Source: Brevibacillus massiliensis (lineage in GTDB: Bacteria; Bacillota; Bacilli; Brevibacillales; Brevibacillaceae). From it: a stretch of 64,000 bases of DNA. This document shows positions 52,910 through 60,335 of this stretch, piece by piece. Positions within the stretch are counted from its first letter, which is position 1, and each line of letters begins with the position of its first letter. The notes below the pieces were generated by a model. It was not told where the DNA came from. It did not search any database and worked only from the letters and a program-made list of their open reading frames with translations. The stretch is from assembly GCF_000311785.1 (NCBI RefSeq), contig NZ_HE978546.1:1-64000 (forward strand), read 5' to 3'. The position numbers and the translations under genes are program-made.

Positions 52910-53694
52910 TACTGCGCCGTATAACCGCCGTCGATCACGACGGCCTGCCCCGTTATCCCCGCCGCCTTTTCGCTTGCGAGAAAGACGGCATATGCGGCCA
53001 CCTCTTGTACGGTGATCAGCCGTTTTTGCGGAACGAGCGGAAATATGACCTGCTCCAACACCTTCTCGACAGGAACCTCTCTGGTCTTTGCCAGATCCTT
53101 CATTTGGTTTCGCACCAACGGCGTGTCGACGTAGCCGGGACATAAAGCATTGACCGTGATGCCATGGGCAGCTCCCTCCAGGGCAGCCACCTTGCCAAGA
53201 CCAATCAACCCATGCTTGGCGCTGTTGTAACCGGCTTTTCCGGCGAAGCCGATCAGCCCGTTGATCGAGGCGATGTTGATGATTCGCCCGAAGCCTTGCC
53301 GTTTCATCACGGGAAAGACGTGTTTGATCGCCATAAACGGCGCCACCAGCATCAGCCGGACCATTTGCTCAAACGTCTCCGTGGGAAATTCCTCAATGGG
53401 GGCGACGTGCTGCATGCCGGCATTGTTGACGAGAATGTCGATTCGTCCGTACGCTTTTTCTGCCGCTTCCAAGCACTCCTGTATCTCCTGTTCGTTCAGC
53501 ACATCGCATTTGACGGCAAGCACCTGCAAGCCGTCCGCTCTCAGGTGCTCCGCTGCCTCAGACAAGGCTTCCCGGTTTTTATCCGACAGGACCACCTTTG
53601 CCCCCGCTTCTCCCATCTCCTTGGCGATCTGCAGCCCGATCCCGCTGGCAGCCCCCGTAATAAAAGCTGTTCGATCCGTCAGCATCCTGTTCAA
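52909..53694 (-). CDS. 3-hydroxybutyrate dehydrogenase (SDR)
   Basis: A 261-residue classical short-chain dehydrogenase. Cofactor motif FITGAASGIGLQIA, NNAGMQHVAPIEEFP, catalytic IASINGLIGFAGKAGYNSAKH (Ser, Tyr-x3-Lys) and LCPGYVDTPLV are intact. The NNAGMQHVAPIEEFP and CPGYVDTP patterns are those of D-3-hydroxybutyrate dehydrogenases (PhbDH family), which make acetoacetate with NAD. TTG start with GGAGGG seven bases upstream. Driven by a consensus sigma54 promoter about 75 bp upstream, divergent from the secreted hydrolase. Confidence 0.9.
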   Translation of the reverse strand: MNRMLTDRTAFITGAASGIGLQIAKEMGEAGAKVVLSDKNREALSEAAEHLRADGLQVLAVKCDVLNEQEIQECLEAAEKAYGRIDILVNNAGMQHVAPIEEFPTETFEQMVRLMLVAPFMAIKHVFPVMKRQGFGRIINIASINGLIGFAGKAGYNSAKHGLIGLGKVAALEGAAHGITVNALCPGYVDTPLVRNQMKDLAKTREVPVEKVLEQVIFPLVPQKRLITVQEVAAYAVFLASEKAAGITGQAVVIDGGYTAQ

Positions 53695-53767
53695 CGATCA
53701 TCCCTCCGTCGCGATTGGTGAAATCAATCGGGTTTCCAGTCGTGCACCACGAATATATGCCATAGAT

Positions 53768-53783
53768 AGCAAAAAACGTGCCA
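53768..53783 (-). promoter_or_regulatory. Consensus sigma54 promoter of hydroxybutyrate dehydrogenase
   Basis: Minus strand TGGCACGTTTTTTGCT is a perfect match to TGGCACG-N4-TTGCW. The -12 GC lies 75 bp before the gene start and 69 bp from the centre of the palindrome at 53830-53847. Confidence 0.92.
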
Positions 53784-53829
53784 GATGCCGTTTGGCGATG
53801 GAAAACCTGGTGATTTCCTTCCCGACCGA

Positions 53830-53889
53830 TGTCTCATAAAAGAGACATGTCGCTGCAATGTTGTCTGCGAATGTATCTGTCATGAGACA
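53830..53889. promoter_or_regulatory. Shared activator sites between divergent sigma54 promoters
   Basis: Site A, TGTCTC-ATAAAA-GAGACA at 53830-53847, is a perfect palindrome (extended by A/T to ATGTCTC/GAGACAT). Site B, TGTATC-TGTCAT-GAGACA at 53872-53889, differs at one arm base. Site A is 69 bp from the leftward -12 element and site B 64 bp from the rightward one, so one site serves each promoter at the usual enhancer distance. Confidence 0.85.
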
Positions 53890-53930
53890 CACTGTCCTTG
53901 TTCACGGCTAAACGGCAGATCATGCCGCAC

Positions 53931-53946
53931 TGGTACATGACTTGCA
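53931..53946 (+). promoter_or_regulatory. Sigma54 promoter of secreted hydrolase gene
   Basis: TGGTACATGACTTGCA keeps the invariant GG and GC at correct spacing, with TTGCA at -12. It is followed 35 bp later by the AAGGAGGGG ribosome site and ATG of the hydrolase gene, which excludes the longer reading frame that starts inside the promoter. Confidence 0.85.
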
Positions 53947-53980
53947 ACTCACCGAAGCAAAAAATTTAAGGAGGGGAAGG

Positions 53981-54700
53981 ATGAAACGGAACAGGGTTTC
54001 TGCTGTTTTTCAGGCACTGCTGGGGTTGACTCTGGCATGTCCCATGGTTCTGCCCGGTGCAGCCCAAGCGGCTTATTCACCGGTGATTCCCGGAGCGCAC
54101 AGCGTCACCGTGACCAAGTTTGACGGCAAAAACGGGAATTGGCTGACAACCAAAAACCCCGTCCAGTACGAAAGCGCAATCCAGTACGGCAACCTTGGCT
54201 TGGCCCCGACGGCCTGGGGGGATAAGGAAGAGCGAACAGGCTGGCATCACATGTACACACCGGCAGAAATAACGGGCACCCAGGTAAACGGCATGTTTGA
54301 AGACGCCAAATTTGTCATCCGCGTACCCGACGATTGGAACGGAAAATTGGTTGTAGCGGGAATTCCCGGCACGCGCAATGAAACCTCTACTGATCTCTTG
54401 TTCAGCGATTACGTGCTCGAAAAGGGCTTCGCGTTCGCCGCCATCGATAAAGGCACACAGGGTGAAATCGACCCCAGCGATCCCTTTGCCAAAAGCAAAA
54501 ACGCGTTGGTCGCCGAAGAGGATACGCTGATGGAGTGGAACGAGCGCTTCAGACAGGTGACAAAAGCCGCCCACCGCTACTTGGCGGAAAACGATCCCGC
54601 GAAATGTATCAGGCAGGAGGATCGCAGCACGATTCAAACACCCGGGAATCCGGTCAAAGTGATCGACATCACCACCGGAGAGGAGATCGAGCTATTTTAA
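53981..54700 (+). CDS. Secreted alpha/beta-hydrolase-like protein, truncated
   Basis: A 239-residue exported protein: a signal peptide of about 27 residues (ending AAQAAYSP) and a mature part with [48 protein letters not shown] in pieces typical of tannase/oligomer-hydrolase-type alpha/beta hydrolases. Full-length relatives run to 400 residues or more, with the G-x-S-x-G nucleophile elbow after AAHRYL. Here the sequence instead jumps to a short unrelated end ([11 protein letters not shown]), so the catalytic Ser is absent. It may be an internally deleted relic or a non-catalytic binder. Sigma54 promoter and AAGGAGGGG site remain perfect. Confidence 0.6.
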   Translation: MKRNRVSAVFQALLGLTLACPMVLPGAAQAAYSPVIPGAHSVTVTKFDGKNGNWLTTKNPVQYESAIQYGNLGLAPTAWGDKEERTGWHHMYTPAEITGTQVNGMFEDAKFVIRVPDDWNGKLVVAGIPGTRNETSTDLLFSDYVLEKGFAFAAIDKGTQGEIDPSDPFAKSKNALVAEEDTLMEWNERFRQVTKAAHRYLAENDPAKCIRQEDRSTIQTPGNPVKVIDITTGEEIELF

Positions 54701-54703
54701 GCA

Positions 54704-54746
54704 AAACGGCTATCCCAGGCAAAGTCCTGCCCGGGATAACCGTATT
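54704..54746. terminator. Bidirectional terminator
   Basis: ACGGCTATCCCAGGC and GCCCGGGATAACCGT form a long stem between the converging hydrolase gene and eutH, flanked by A- and T-rich ends. Confidence 0.82.
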
Positions 54747-54752
54747 TCCGTT

Positions 54753-56021
54753 CTACCCATTCACGCTTGTTTTTACGTCCGTGTCCCGCTCCGACAGGTA
54801 CTCGCGTGCGCCGATCACGCCGCTTGCCCGGTCCTGTTTTTCCAACTCCAGCGCCTTCGGAACGGATATCCAGTACGCCAGGGCGATTGCCAGAGCGCCG
54901 CCCGCCACTTTGCCGATCATCAGCGGCAGGATGATTGTCGGCTGGAAGTTGGCGGAAAAGGCCAGATGATCACCGAACAGAAAGGCGGCACAGACGGCGA
55001 AGGCGATATTCAGCACTTTATCCTTCGGGCGCATGTCTCTGATCAGGCGGTACATCGCCAGGATGTTGGCGACAGTGGCCAGGATGCCCGCGCTGCCGAC
55101 TCCGCTCAGGCCTACTTTATTTCCGACGACGGCCAGCGGTCCCGCCAGGTATTTCTTGATCGTATACACCATCGGGAAAGCCCCGGCCAGCATCACGCCG
55201 ATGTAGCCCGCCGTCTCCAGCGCGCGGAATTGATCCGCCTGATCGGCGATGATCGGATCGAAGCCCCAGCCGCCGAAAAGCGCCGAAAAAGCCCCGGTGA
55301 AGTACTCCACGATGGAAAAGACCAATACCAGCTTGAGGCCGGCATCCATCATCCGCCCGAACCACATGAAGCCTTTGATCATCTGGTCGGGAAAAAACCG
55401 AAGTCCCAGCGCGATCGCCACGACAATCACGATCAACGGCGTCAGATTGGACAAGATCGTGCCAAAGCCCAAAGCCAAGTGATAGTCCGATGCCGCTTCC
55501 GTAGAGATCTGGCCGCGAACCCCCGCACTCGTCAAAGCGAGGATGGAGTTGGTGATAAACACCCCGACCGGTACGGTCAAGATGCCCGACATGATCCCCA
55601 GGGCCATGTACTTGTGATCCCGCTTATCCAGCATGGCGAGGCCCACCGGTATGCTGAAGACGATCGTCGCGCCGGCCATGAAGCCGGTGACCATCGCCAT
55701 GATCCAGCTCTCCCGACTCGCCGCCAAGGCTTCCGCCAGCTGGTATCCGCCCATGTCCGTCGCAATGAATGTGGTCGCCGCCAGCGCCGGGTCGGCCCCG
55801 ATCGCGCCGTAGACGGGGCCGAAGACGGCGCAGATGAACTTGGACAAGTACGGAATCGAGGCCATGATTCCGGCTACCGGTACGAAAATCGGGCCAATCG
55901 AGTACAGCCCCTGCAAAAACTCTTTTCCCAAGCCTTCCTCGTCATTGCGAATCGCCGCAACGGCACCGGCGACAGCGAATGCCATGATGATGTAAATCAC
56001 AATCGTACCGATCAACGCCAT
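54753..56021 (-). CDS. eutH: Ethanolamine transporter-like protein EutH
   Basis: A 422-residue membrane protein with ten or more helices, normal EutH length. Characteristic segments include GAVAAIRNDEEGLGKEFLQGL near residue 22, TTFIATDMGGYQLAEALAAS near 90 and GDHLAFSANFQPTIILPLM near 350. EutH assists ethanolamine uptake at low concentration or low pH. It is the last gene of the ethanolamine operon, 46 bp after eutC. Confidence 0.94.
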   Translation of the reverse strand: MALIGTIVIYIIMAFAVAGAVAAIRNDEEGLGKEFLQGLYSIGPIFVPVAGIMASIPYLSKFICAVFGPVYGAIGADPALAATTFIATDMGGYQLAEALAASRESWIMAMVTGFMAGATIVFSIPVGLAMLDKRDHKYMALGIMSGILTVPVGVFITNSILALTSAGVRGQISTEAASDYHLALGFGTILSNLTPLIVIVVAIALGLRFFPDQMIKGFMWFGRMMDAGLKLVLVFSIVEYFTGAFSALFGGWGFDPIIADQADQFRALETAGYIGVMLAGAFPMVYTIKKYLAGPLAVVGNKVGLSGVGSAGILATVANILAMYRLIRDMRPKDKVLNIAFAVCAAFLFGDHLAFSANFQPTIILPLMIGKVAGGALAIALAYWISVPKALELEKQDRASGVIGAREYLSERDTDVKTSVNG

Positions 56022-56067
56022 GTATTTCCCCCCATCCCTTCGATATAACCCTGCCGCTCGCCGCTCG

Positions 56068-56946
56068 TCAGGAGTTTTTCAACTGCATGTACTTGACCCC
56101 GCTCGCTTTGAACCTGAGGATGTCTTCAATCAGATCCGCCAGATGAGCTCCGGCTTCTATCGGCGGTGTCCCGCCGCGGTGAATGTTGGAAATGACGGTC
56201 CGGTCCGATTCCACGCTGTTTTCGTTTGGCCGGTAAATCATGTAGGCGCTGAGGCTCTCCGCCGTCGCCAGCCCCGGCCGCTCGCCGATCAGGGAAACGA
56301 CCACTTCGCACCCGACCAATGCTGCCACCTCATCCTGCACCCAGACCCGGCCGCGCTTGATAAACACAGGCTGCCCGACGCTGATATGCTTCAGCTTCAA
56401 TCCCTGCAAGAGCGCGGACAAAAGGTCCTTGGTATTCGCTTCGACCGCCGATGAACTGAGCCCGTCGGAGACGATGATCTGCACGTCTTTCCCCTTCTGG
56501 CCGTTTTCTTTCAGCCATTGGACCGATTCGTCACACAGTTTCCTGCCCACATCCAGGTTCATCAAATACTCCTGTATATCCGCCGCTCTCGTCTTCAGCA
56601 CCGGCAGCCCCAGGTCGCGCAGAAAATCTTCGCTCACGTCTTTCATCACAGCATCGTGGGCAGCTGCCTGGTCGATTCGAAACTGCAGATAGCTGGTCGT
56701 CTTCATCCGCGTGCCGGCCCGGCCAATCGCGATACGCGCGGGAGTAATCTGCCTGGCCCGCTCGATGGTCTGAGGATTCCGCGGATTGGTCAGCCCCATC
56801 TCCTTTTCTTCGGGAAAATAGATGGTTCCCGCATCTGCCGGCTCCGTCGTCTGTTCCCCGCCCCCGGGCTGCTTTGCCTCCGTTCGCCGGGAGAGCTCCT
56901 GCAGCACTTTTTCAACAATTGCTTCCATATCAAACTGGGACATCAC
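56068..56946 (-). CDS. eutC: Ethanolamine ammonia-lyase small subunit
   Basis: A 292-residue EutC subunit of the adenosylcobalamin-dependent lyase that splits ethanolamine to acetaldehyde and ammonia. Residues 1-20 (SQFDMEAIVEKVLQELSRR) form a predicted amphipathic encapsulation helix, followed by a flexible acidic linker to about 60. The catalytic part begins TPARIAIGRAGTRMKTTSYL and includes VSDGLSSSAVEANTKD and SLIGERPGLATAESLSAYM. GTG or the adjacent ATG (56943) are possible starts behind GGAGGTGAGG. Lies 22 bp after eutB. Confidence 0.94.
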   Translation of the reverse strand: MMSQFDMEAIVEKVLQELSRRTEAKQPGGGEQTTEPADAGTIYFPEEKEMGLTNPRNPQTIERARQITPARIAIGRAGTRMKTTSYLQFRIDQAAAHDAVMKDVSEDFLRDLGLPVLKTRAADIQEYLMNLDVGRKLCDESVQWLKENGQKGKDVQIIVSDGLSSSAVEANTKDLLSALLQGLKLKHISVGQPVFIKRGRVWVQDEVAALVGCEVVVSLIGERPGLATAESLSAYMIYRPNENSVESDRTVISNIHRGGTPPIEAGAHLADLIEDILRFKASGVKYMQLKNS

Positions 56947-56968
56947 GCCTCACCTCCGCCTTACAGTC

Positions 56969-58330
56969 CTAATCAAATATCGACAAATCCCCGGCCTGCT
57001 CCGTCAACCGGCCGTCCTGCATAATCCCCATCCGCTCCAGCCACTTTTCGAACTCTCGCAGCGGCCGCAATCCGAGCATCTCCCGCAAACTGGCGTCATC
57101 GTGGTAGCTGGTGTCCTGATAGCTGAGCATGACATCGTCGCCGCCCGGCAGTCCCATGTAAAAGTTGGCTCCGGCTACCGTCGTCAGGATGCCGGCGATT
57201 TCCTGGTCGTTCTGGTCGGCGTACATGTGGTTGGTGTAGGTAGGGGCGATCCCCATCGGCAGGCCGTGCAGTTTCCCCATGAACAGATCCTCCAAGTCGG
57301 CCCGGATCACCTGGCGGCCGTCGTAAAGCGTCTCCGGGCCGATGAACCCGGACACGTTATTGACCATGAACGGCTGCCAATGTTTCGCGTAACCGTATGT
57401 CCTCGCCTCCAGCGTCTGCATGTCGACGCCCAGATCGGCGTCGAGGGAAACCTCCGAGCCTTGTCCCGTCTCGAAGTACATGACGTTCGGCCCTGTGGAA
57501 GTCCCCATCTGCCGCATCATCTCCATCCCCTCATCGAGGATCGCCCGGGAAATTCCGAACGCTTCGTTTGCCTGCTGGGTCCCCGCCAGACTCTGGAACA
57601 TCAGGGCGATCGGAGCCCCGTTTTGCAGTGCTTTCATCTGTGTGGTGATATGCGCCAGGACGCAGTTTTGCGTCGGGATGTTCCACTTGCTGATGAAGTC
57701 GTGGCTCATGTGGAGCAGCCGGGATACGCTCTCCACCGAATCGTTGTTGGGGTTGATCCCGATCACGGCATCCCCTGATCCGTAGGACAGCCCTTCCTTG
57801 ATCGAAGCCAGAATGCCTTCGGGATCATCGGTGGGGTGGTTGGGCTGAATCCGGAACGCCAGCCTGCCCGGCTCCCCGATGAGGGTGTTGCAATACGCCT
57901 GGTTGCGGATTTTTTGGGAGGCGATGACGAGATCGAGACTGGACATCAACTTCGCGACCGCGGAGATCATCTCGCTGGTCAATCCACGGCTGATGCGGGA
58001 CAGCTGGGAAAGTCCCGTCTTGTGGGAGAGGATGTACTCCCTGAGCTCCCCTACTGTCCACCCCTTGATTTCGTTGTAGATAAACAGGTTCAAGTCGTCG
58101 TAAATGATCCGTGTCACCTCGTCTGTCTCATACGGAATCAGCGGGTTTTCGTAGATGTCCTTTAACTGCAGCTCGCTCAAAACCACCTTGGCCGCCATCC
58201 GTTCGAGCGCGGAGGCGGCGGCGATTTTATTCAACCGGTCGCCGGACTTTTCCTCGCTCGCTTTCGCCATCACCTCTTTGATCGAGGAAAAGGCGTAGTG
58301 CTGCCCTCTCACCATACACGACAACTTCAC
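56969..58330 (-). CDS. eutB: Ethanolamine ammonia-lyase large subunit
   Basis: A 453-residue EutB, the TIM-barrel catalytic subunit binding ethanolamine and cobalamin. Conserved stretches include AYCNTLIGEPGRLAFRIQPNHP (in parts, near residue 150), GDAVIGINPNNDSVESVSRLL near 190 and GANFYMGLPGGDDVML near 390. GTG start with AAGGAGGG eight bases upstream. Downstream of the permease in the operon. No eutA reactivating factor is found in the window, which the enzyme normally needs. Confidence 0.96.
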   Translation of the reverse strand: MKLSCMVRGQHYAFSSIKEVMAKASEEKSGDRLNKIAAASALERMAAKVVLSELQLKDIYENPLIPYETDEVTRIIYDDLNLFIYNEIKGWTVGELREYILSHKTGLSQLSRISRGLTSEMISAVAKLMSSLDLVIASQKIRNQAYCNTLIGEPGRLAFRIQPNHPTDDPEGILASIKEGLSYGSGDAVIGINPNNDSVESVSRLLHMSHDFISKWNIPTQNCVLAHITTQMKALQNGAPIALMFQSLAGTQQANEAFGISRAILDEGMEMMRQMGTSTGPNVMYFETGQGSEVSLDADLGVDMQTLEARTYGYAKHWQPFMVNNVSGFIGPETLYDGRQVIRADLEDLFMGKLHGLPMGIAPTYTNHMYADQNDQEIAGILTTVAGANFYMGLPGGDDVMLSYQDTSYHDDASLREMLGLRPLREFEKWLERMGIMQDGRLTEQAGDLSIFD

Positions 58331-58452
58331 TTGGGGATCCCTCCTTGGCCTTGTCCAGCTTATTGGAAAAGAAGGCGCCTGAGCCGCTCTCGATCTGCGA
58401 GAGCCGATCCAGGCCGCCGCTGCCAGGCCGGTTCAGTCAGCGAACCGGGCTG

Positions 58453-60006
58453 TTAGACTGAGTGCGTATTGTCCTGTGCGGAATACCTTTCCTCCTTTTT
58501 CAGGATATCTTCCAAAGAAGTGTTCAGCGCTGCTTCCGGGCCTTCAAAGTTGTTTTTGTAGTAGGCGAAATCCATGATCAGCAGGATCGCGAACATGGCG
58601 GCCAAAGCGTACGCTGCGTTTTCGTTTGGCGGAATGATCATCATGATCGAGATAAAGCCGATCCAGATCAGGCTGAGCACATTGATCGGCTTGCTCCACC
58701 TGCCCAAATTCCACGGCCCGAGGTGTTTGGCCTGGAAAGTTCCCTTCGCTTCGGCCCGCAGCTTCAAGTAAATCGGGATGCCGTAGGCGACATACAGTCC
58801 GACCACGCTGACCGCCGTCAGGAAGGCGATCGTGGTATAGGCGGTGTTCGGATTGACCGTCTTGATGATGTAGTCGACCAATGCCAGGGCAAAAGAAAGG
58901 ATCACAACCAGCCAGATCGCTTTTGCCGGGGTGCGGTATTTTTTCGAGATTTCCGCCCACTGACGGCTCCAGGGCATGCCTTTGTCGCGGGAGAACGCGT
59001 ACATCATCCGGGAAAACGAAGTGATGGAGGACAGCCCGCAAAACCACATGGCAAACGTCACCAGCCAGAGCACGACCCCGCCAAACGTCCCGCCCAGCGC
59101 CTGGGTGATGATGTAGATGTAGGCGTTGTCAGACGTGGCGGCAGCGGCTGCGTCCTTGATCGACAGCGTCACCACGGACAGCATGAGGAACCCGAAGATG
59201 AACGAAAAGGCCACGGAACTGAAAATCCCCCAGGGTGCCCGCACCCGCGGATGGACAGTCTCTTCGATCGTGTGGGCCGAAGCGTCGTATCCGGTGTACG
59301 TCCACTGCGCCTGCAAGAGTCCGATCAGAAACGCAATCATGTACGGTTTGTCGGAGAACGTCTGCCCGACCTGGAACAGGTACTCCACCGGCTGCAGGCT
59401 GTCCTTGGTAAAGAAGGCCAGGCTGACCACGAGGATCACAACCACGCCGATGTGATACCAGGCGGAGAAATCGTTGAGCCGGGCGACCACGCGAATCCCG
59501 ATGTGATTGAGGATGCCGTGCAGCAGCAGGGTGACGGCAAATACGATCAGAGTGGTCGTCTCGGTCGAGGTGTACCCGAACGACCCGGCCAGCAGCGGAT
59601 CGGCGAACAGCGCAAACGAATAATCGATCCCCGCCACGATCCCGACCTGTCCGATCAGGTTGATCCACGCCGTGTACCAGCCCCAGCGCTTGTTGGCGAG
59701 AATCGCCGCCCAGTGGTACAGCGCTCCTGCCGTGGGGATCGCCGACGTCAACTCCGCCATCGAAGCCGCGATCAGCAGGACAAAAAACGAAACGATTGGC
59801 CACCCCAGCCCCATCATGCCCGGTCCGCCGTAGTACAGACCGTGGGTGTAAAGCGAAACAGCGCCCGTTAAAATGGATATAATCGAAAACGAGATCGCAA
59901 AGTTTGAAAACCCGCCCATGTCGCGCAGCAGTTCCTGGGCGTAGCCAAATTGGTTCAGGTACTTTTTATCTTCCTGCAGTTGTCTTTGCTTGTTTTGATG
60001 GTCCAT
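58453..60006 (-). CDS. APC-family permease (probable ethanolamine/amine uptake)
   Basis: A 517-residue amino acid/polyamine/organocation transporter with about 12 helices. The N-terminal motif FGYAQELLRDMGGFSNFAIS and GGPGMMGLGWPIVSFFVLLIAASMAELTS (in parts) match the eukaryotic-like/bacterial AAT-GABA permease type; GYDASAHTIEETVHPRVRAPWG near residue 260 is a typical loop. Its place directly before eutB suggests ethanolamine or another amine as substrate. A 120 bp gap with a GCCCGGTTCG stem-loop (58427-58450) separates it from eutB. Confidence 0.88.
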   Translation of the reverse strand: MDHQNKQRQLQEDKKYLNQFGYAQELLRDMGGFSNFAISFSIISILTGAVSLYTHGLYYGGPGMMGLGWPIVSFFVLLIAASMAELTSAIPTAGALYHWAAILANKRWGWYTAWINLIGQVGIVAGIDYSFALFADPLLAGSFGYTSTETTTLIVFAVTLLLHGILNHIGIRVVARLNDFSAWYHIGVVVILVVSLAFFTKDSLQPVEYLFQVGQTFSDKPYMIAFLIGLLQAQWTYTGYDASAHTIEETVHPRVRAPWGIFSSVAFSFIFGFLMLSVVTLSIKDAAAAATSDNAYIYIITQALGGTFGGVVLWLVTFAMWFCGLSSITSFSRMMYAFSRDKGMPWSRQWAEISKKYRTPAKAIWLVVILSFALALVDYIIKTVNPNTAYTTIAFLTAVSVVGLYVAYGIPIYLKLRAEAKGTFQAKHLGPWNLGRWSKPINVLSLIWIGFISIMMIIPPNENAAYALAAMFAILLIMDFAYYKNNFEGPEAALNTSLEDILKKEERYSAQDNTHSV

Positions 60007-60030
60007 GATCTTCCCCCCCTATGGCATGGT

Positions 60031-60168
60031 TCACTTCTTCGCCTTGTGACCGATAAAGCTCTCATGGCTGCGCTCATCAAAATTTCGCACGGATTGGTTC
60101 GCCTTGTAACCGATTGCAACGGCTGCCGCCAAGACGAGAAGCAGGAGAAAAAACCCAAGAATCATCAT
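60031..60168 (-). CDS. 45-residue membrane peptide beside APC permease
   Basis: A short gene not reaching usual size cut-offs. The ATG is preceded by AAAGGAGGTGGC, an excellent ribosome site. The peptide has one hydrophobic helix (MILGFFLLLLVLAAAVAIGY) and a soluble tail (KANQSVRNFDERSHESFIGH plus AKK). It ends 24 bp before the permease start, so it is probably co-translated and may be a small accessory subunit, like MetS with NSS transporters. No named family is claimed. Confidence 0.8.
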   Translation of the reverse strand: MMILGFFLLLLVLAAAVAIGYKANQSVRNFDERSHESFIGHKAKK

Positions 60169-60301
60169 CTACGCCACCTCCTTTTTTCCTCATGTATTCT
60201 TTATAAATTTCAAAATTCCGAATATTTAGTCTTGAATGTATTCTCTCATATGATTTACCAGCTTGTAAAGATTTCCGCCTGGAATCAGAGAGACGAAAAT
60301 T

Positions 60302-60328
60302 GGCCGGAGAATGGCAGTGTCTCCGGCC
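60302..60328 (-). terminator. Hairpin after orphan binding protein
   Basis: GGCCGGAGA and TCTCCGGCC pair perfectly around nine bases just past the binding-protein stop. The following AATTTT is a modest T tract. Confidence 0.7.
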
Positions 60329-60335
60329 GAACACG

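Noticed and set aside
58462-59871. 469-codon plus-strand frame opposite the APC permease
   Set aside because: Strongly Arg/Gln/Asp-rich with no known motif; the minus strand encodes a full permease with a ribosome site.
60169-60335. Cobalamin riboswitch or EutV antiterminator target upstream of the ethanolamine genes
   Set aside because: No B12-box or paired AGCAANG-type hairpins are visible; only a terminator of the neighbouring gene is found.
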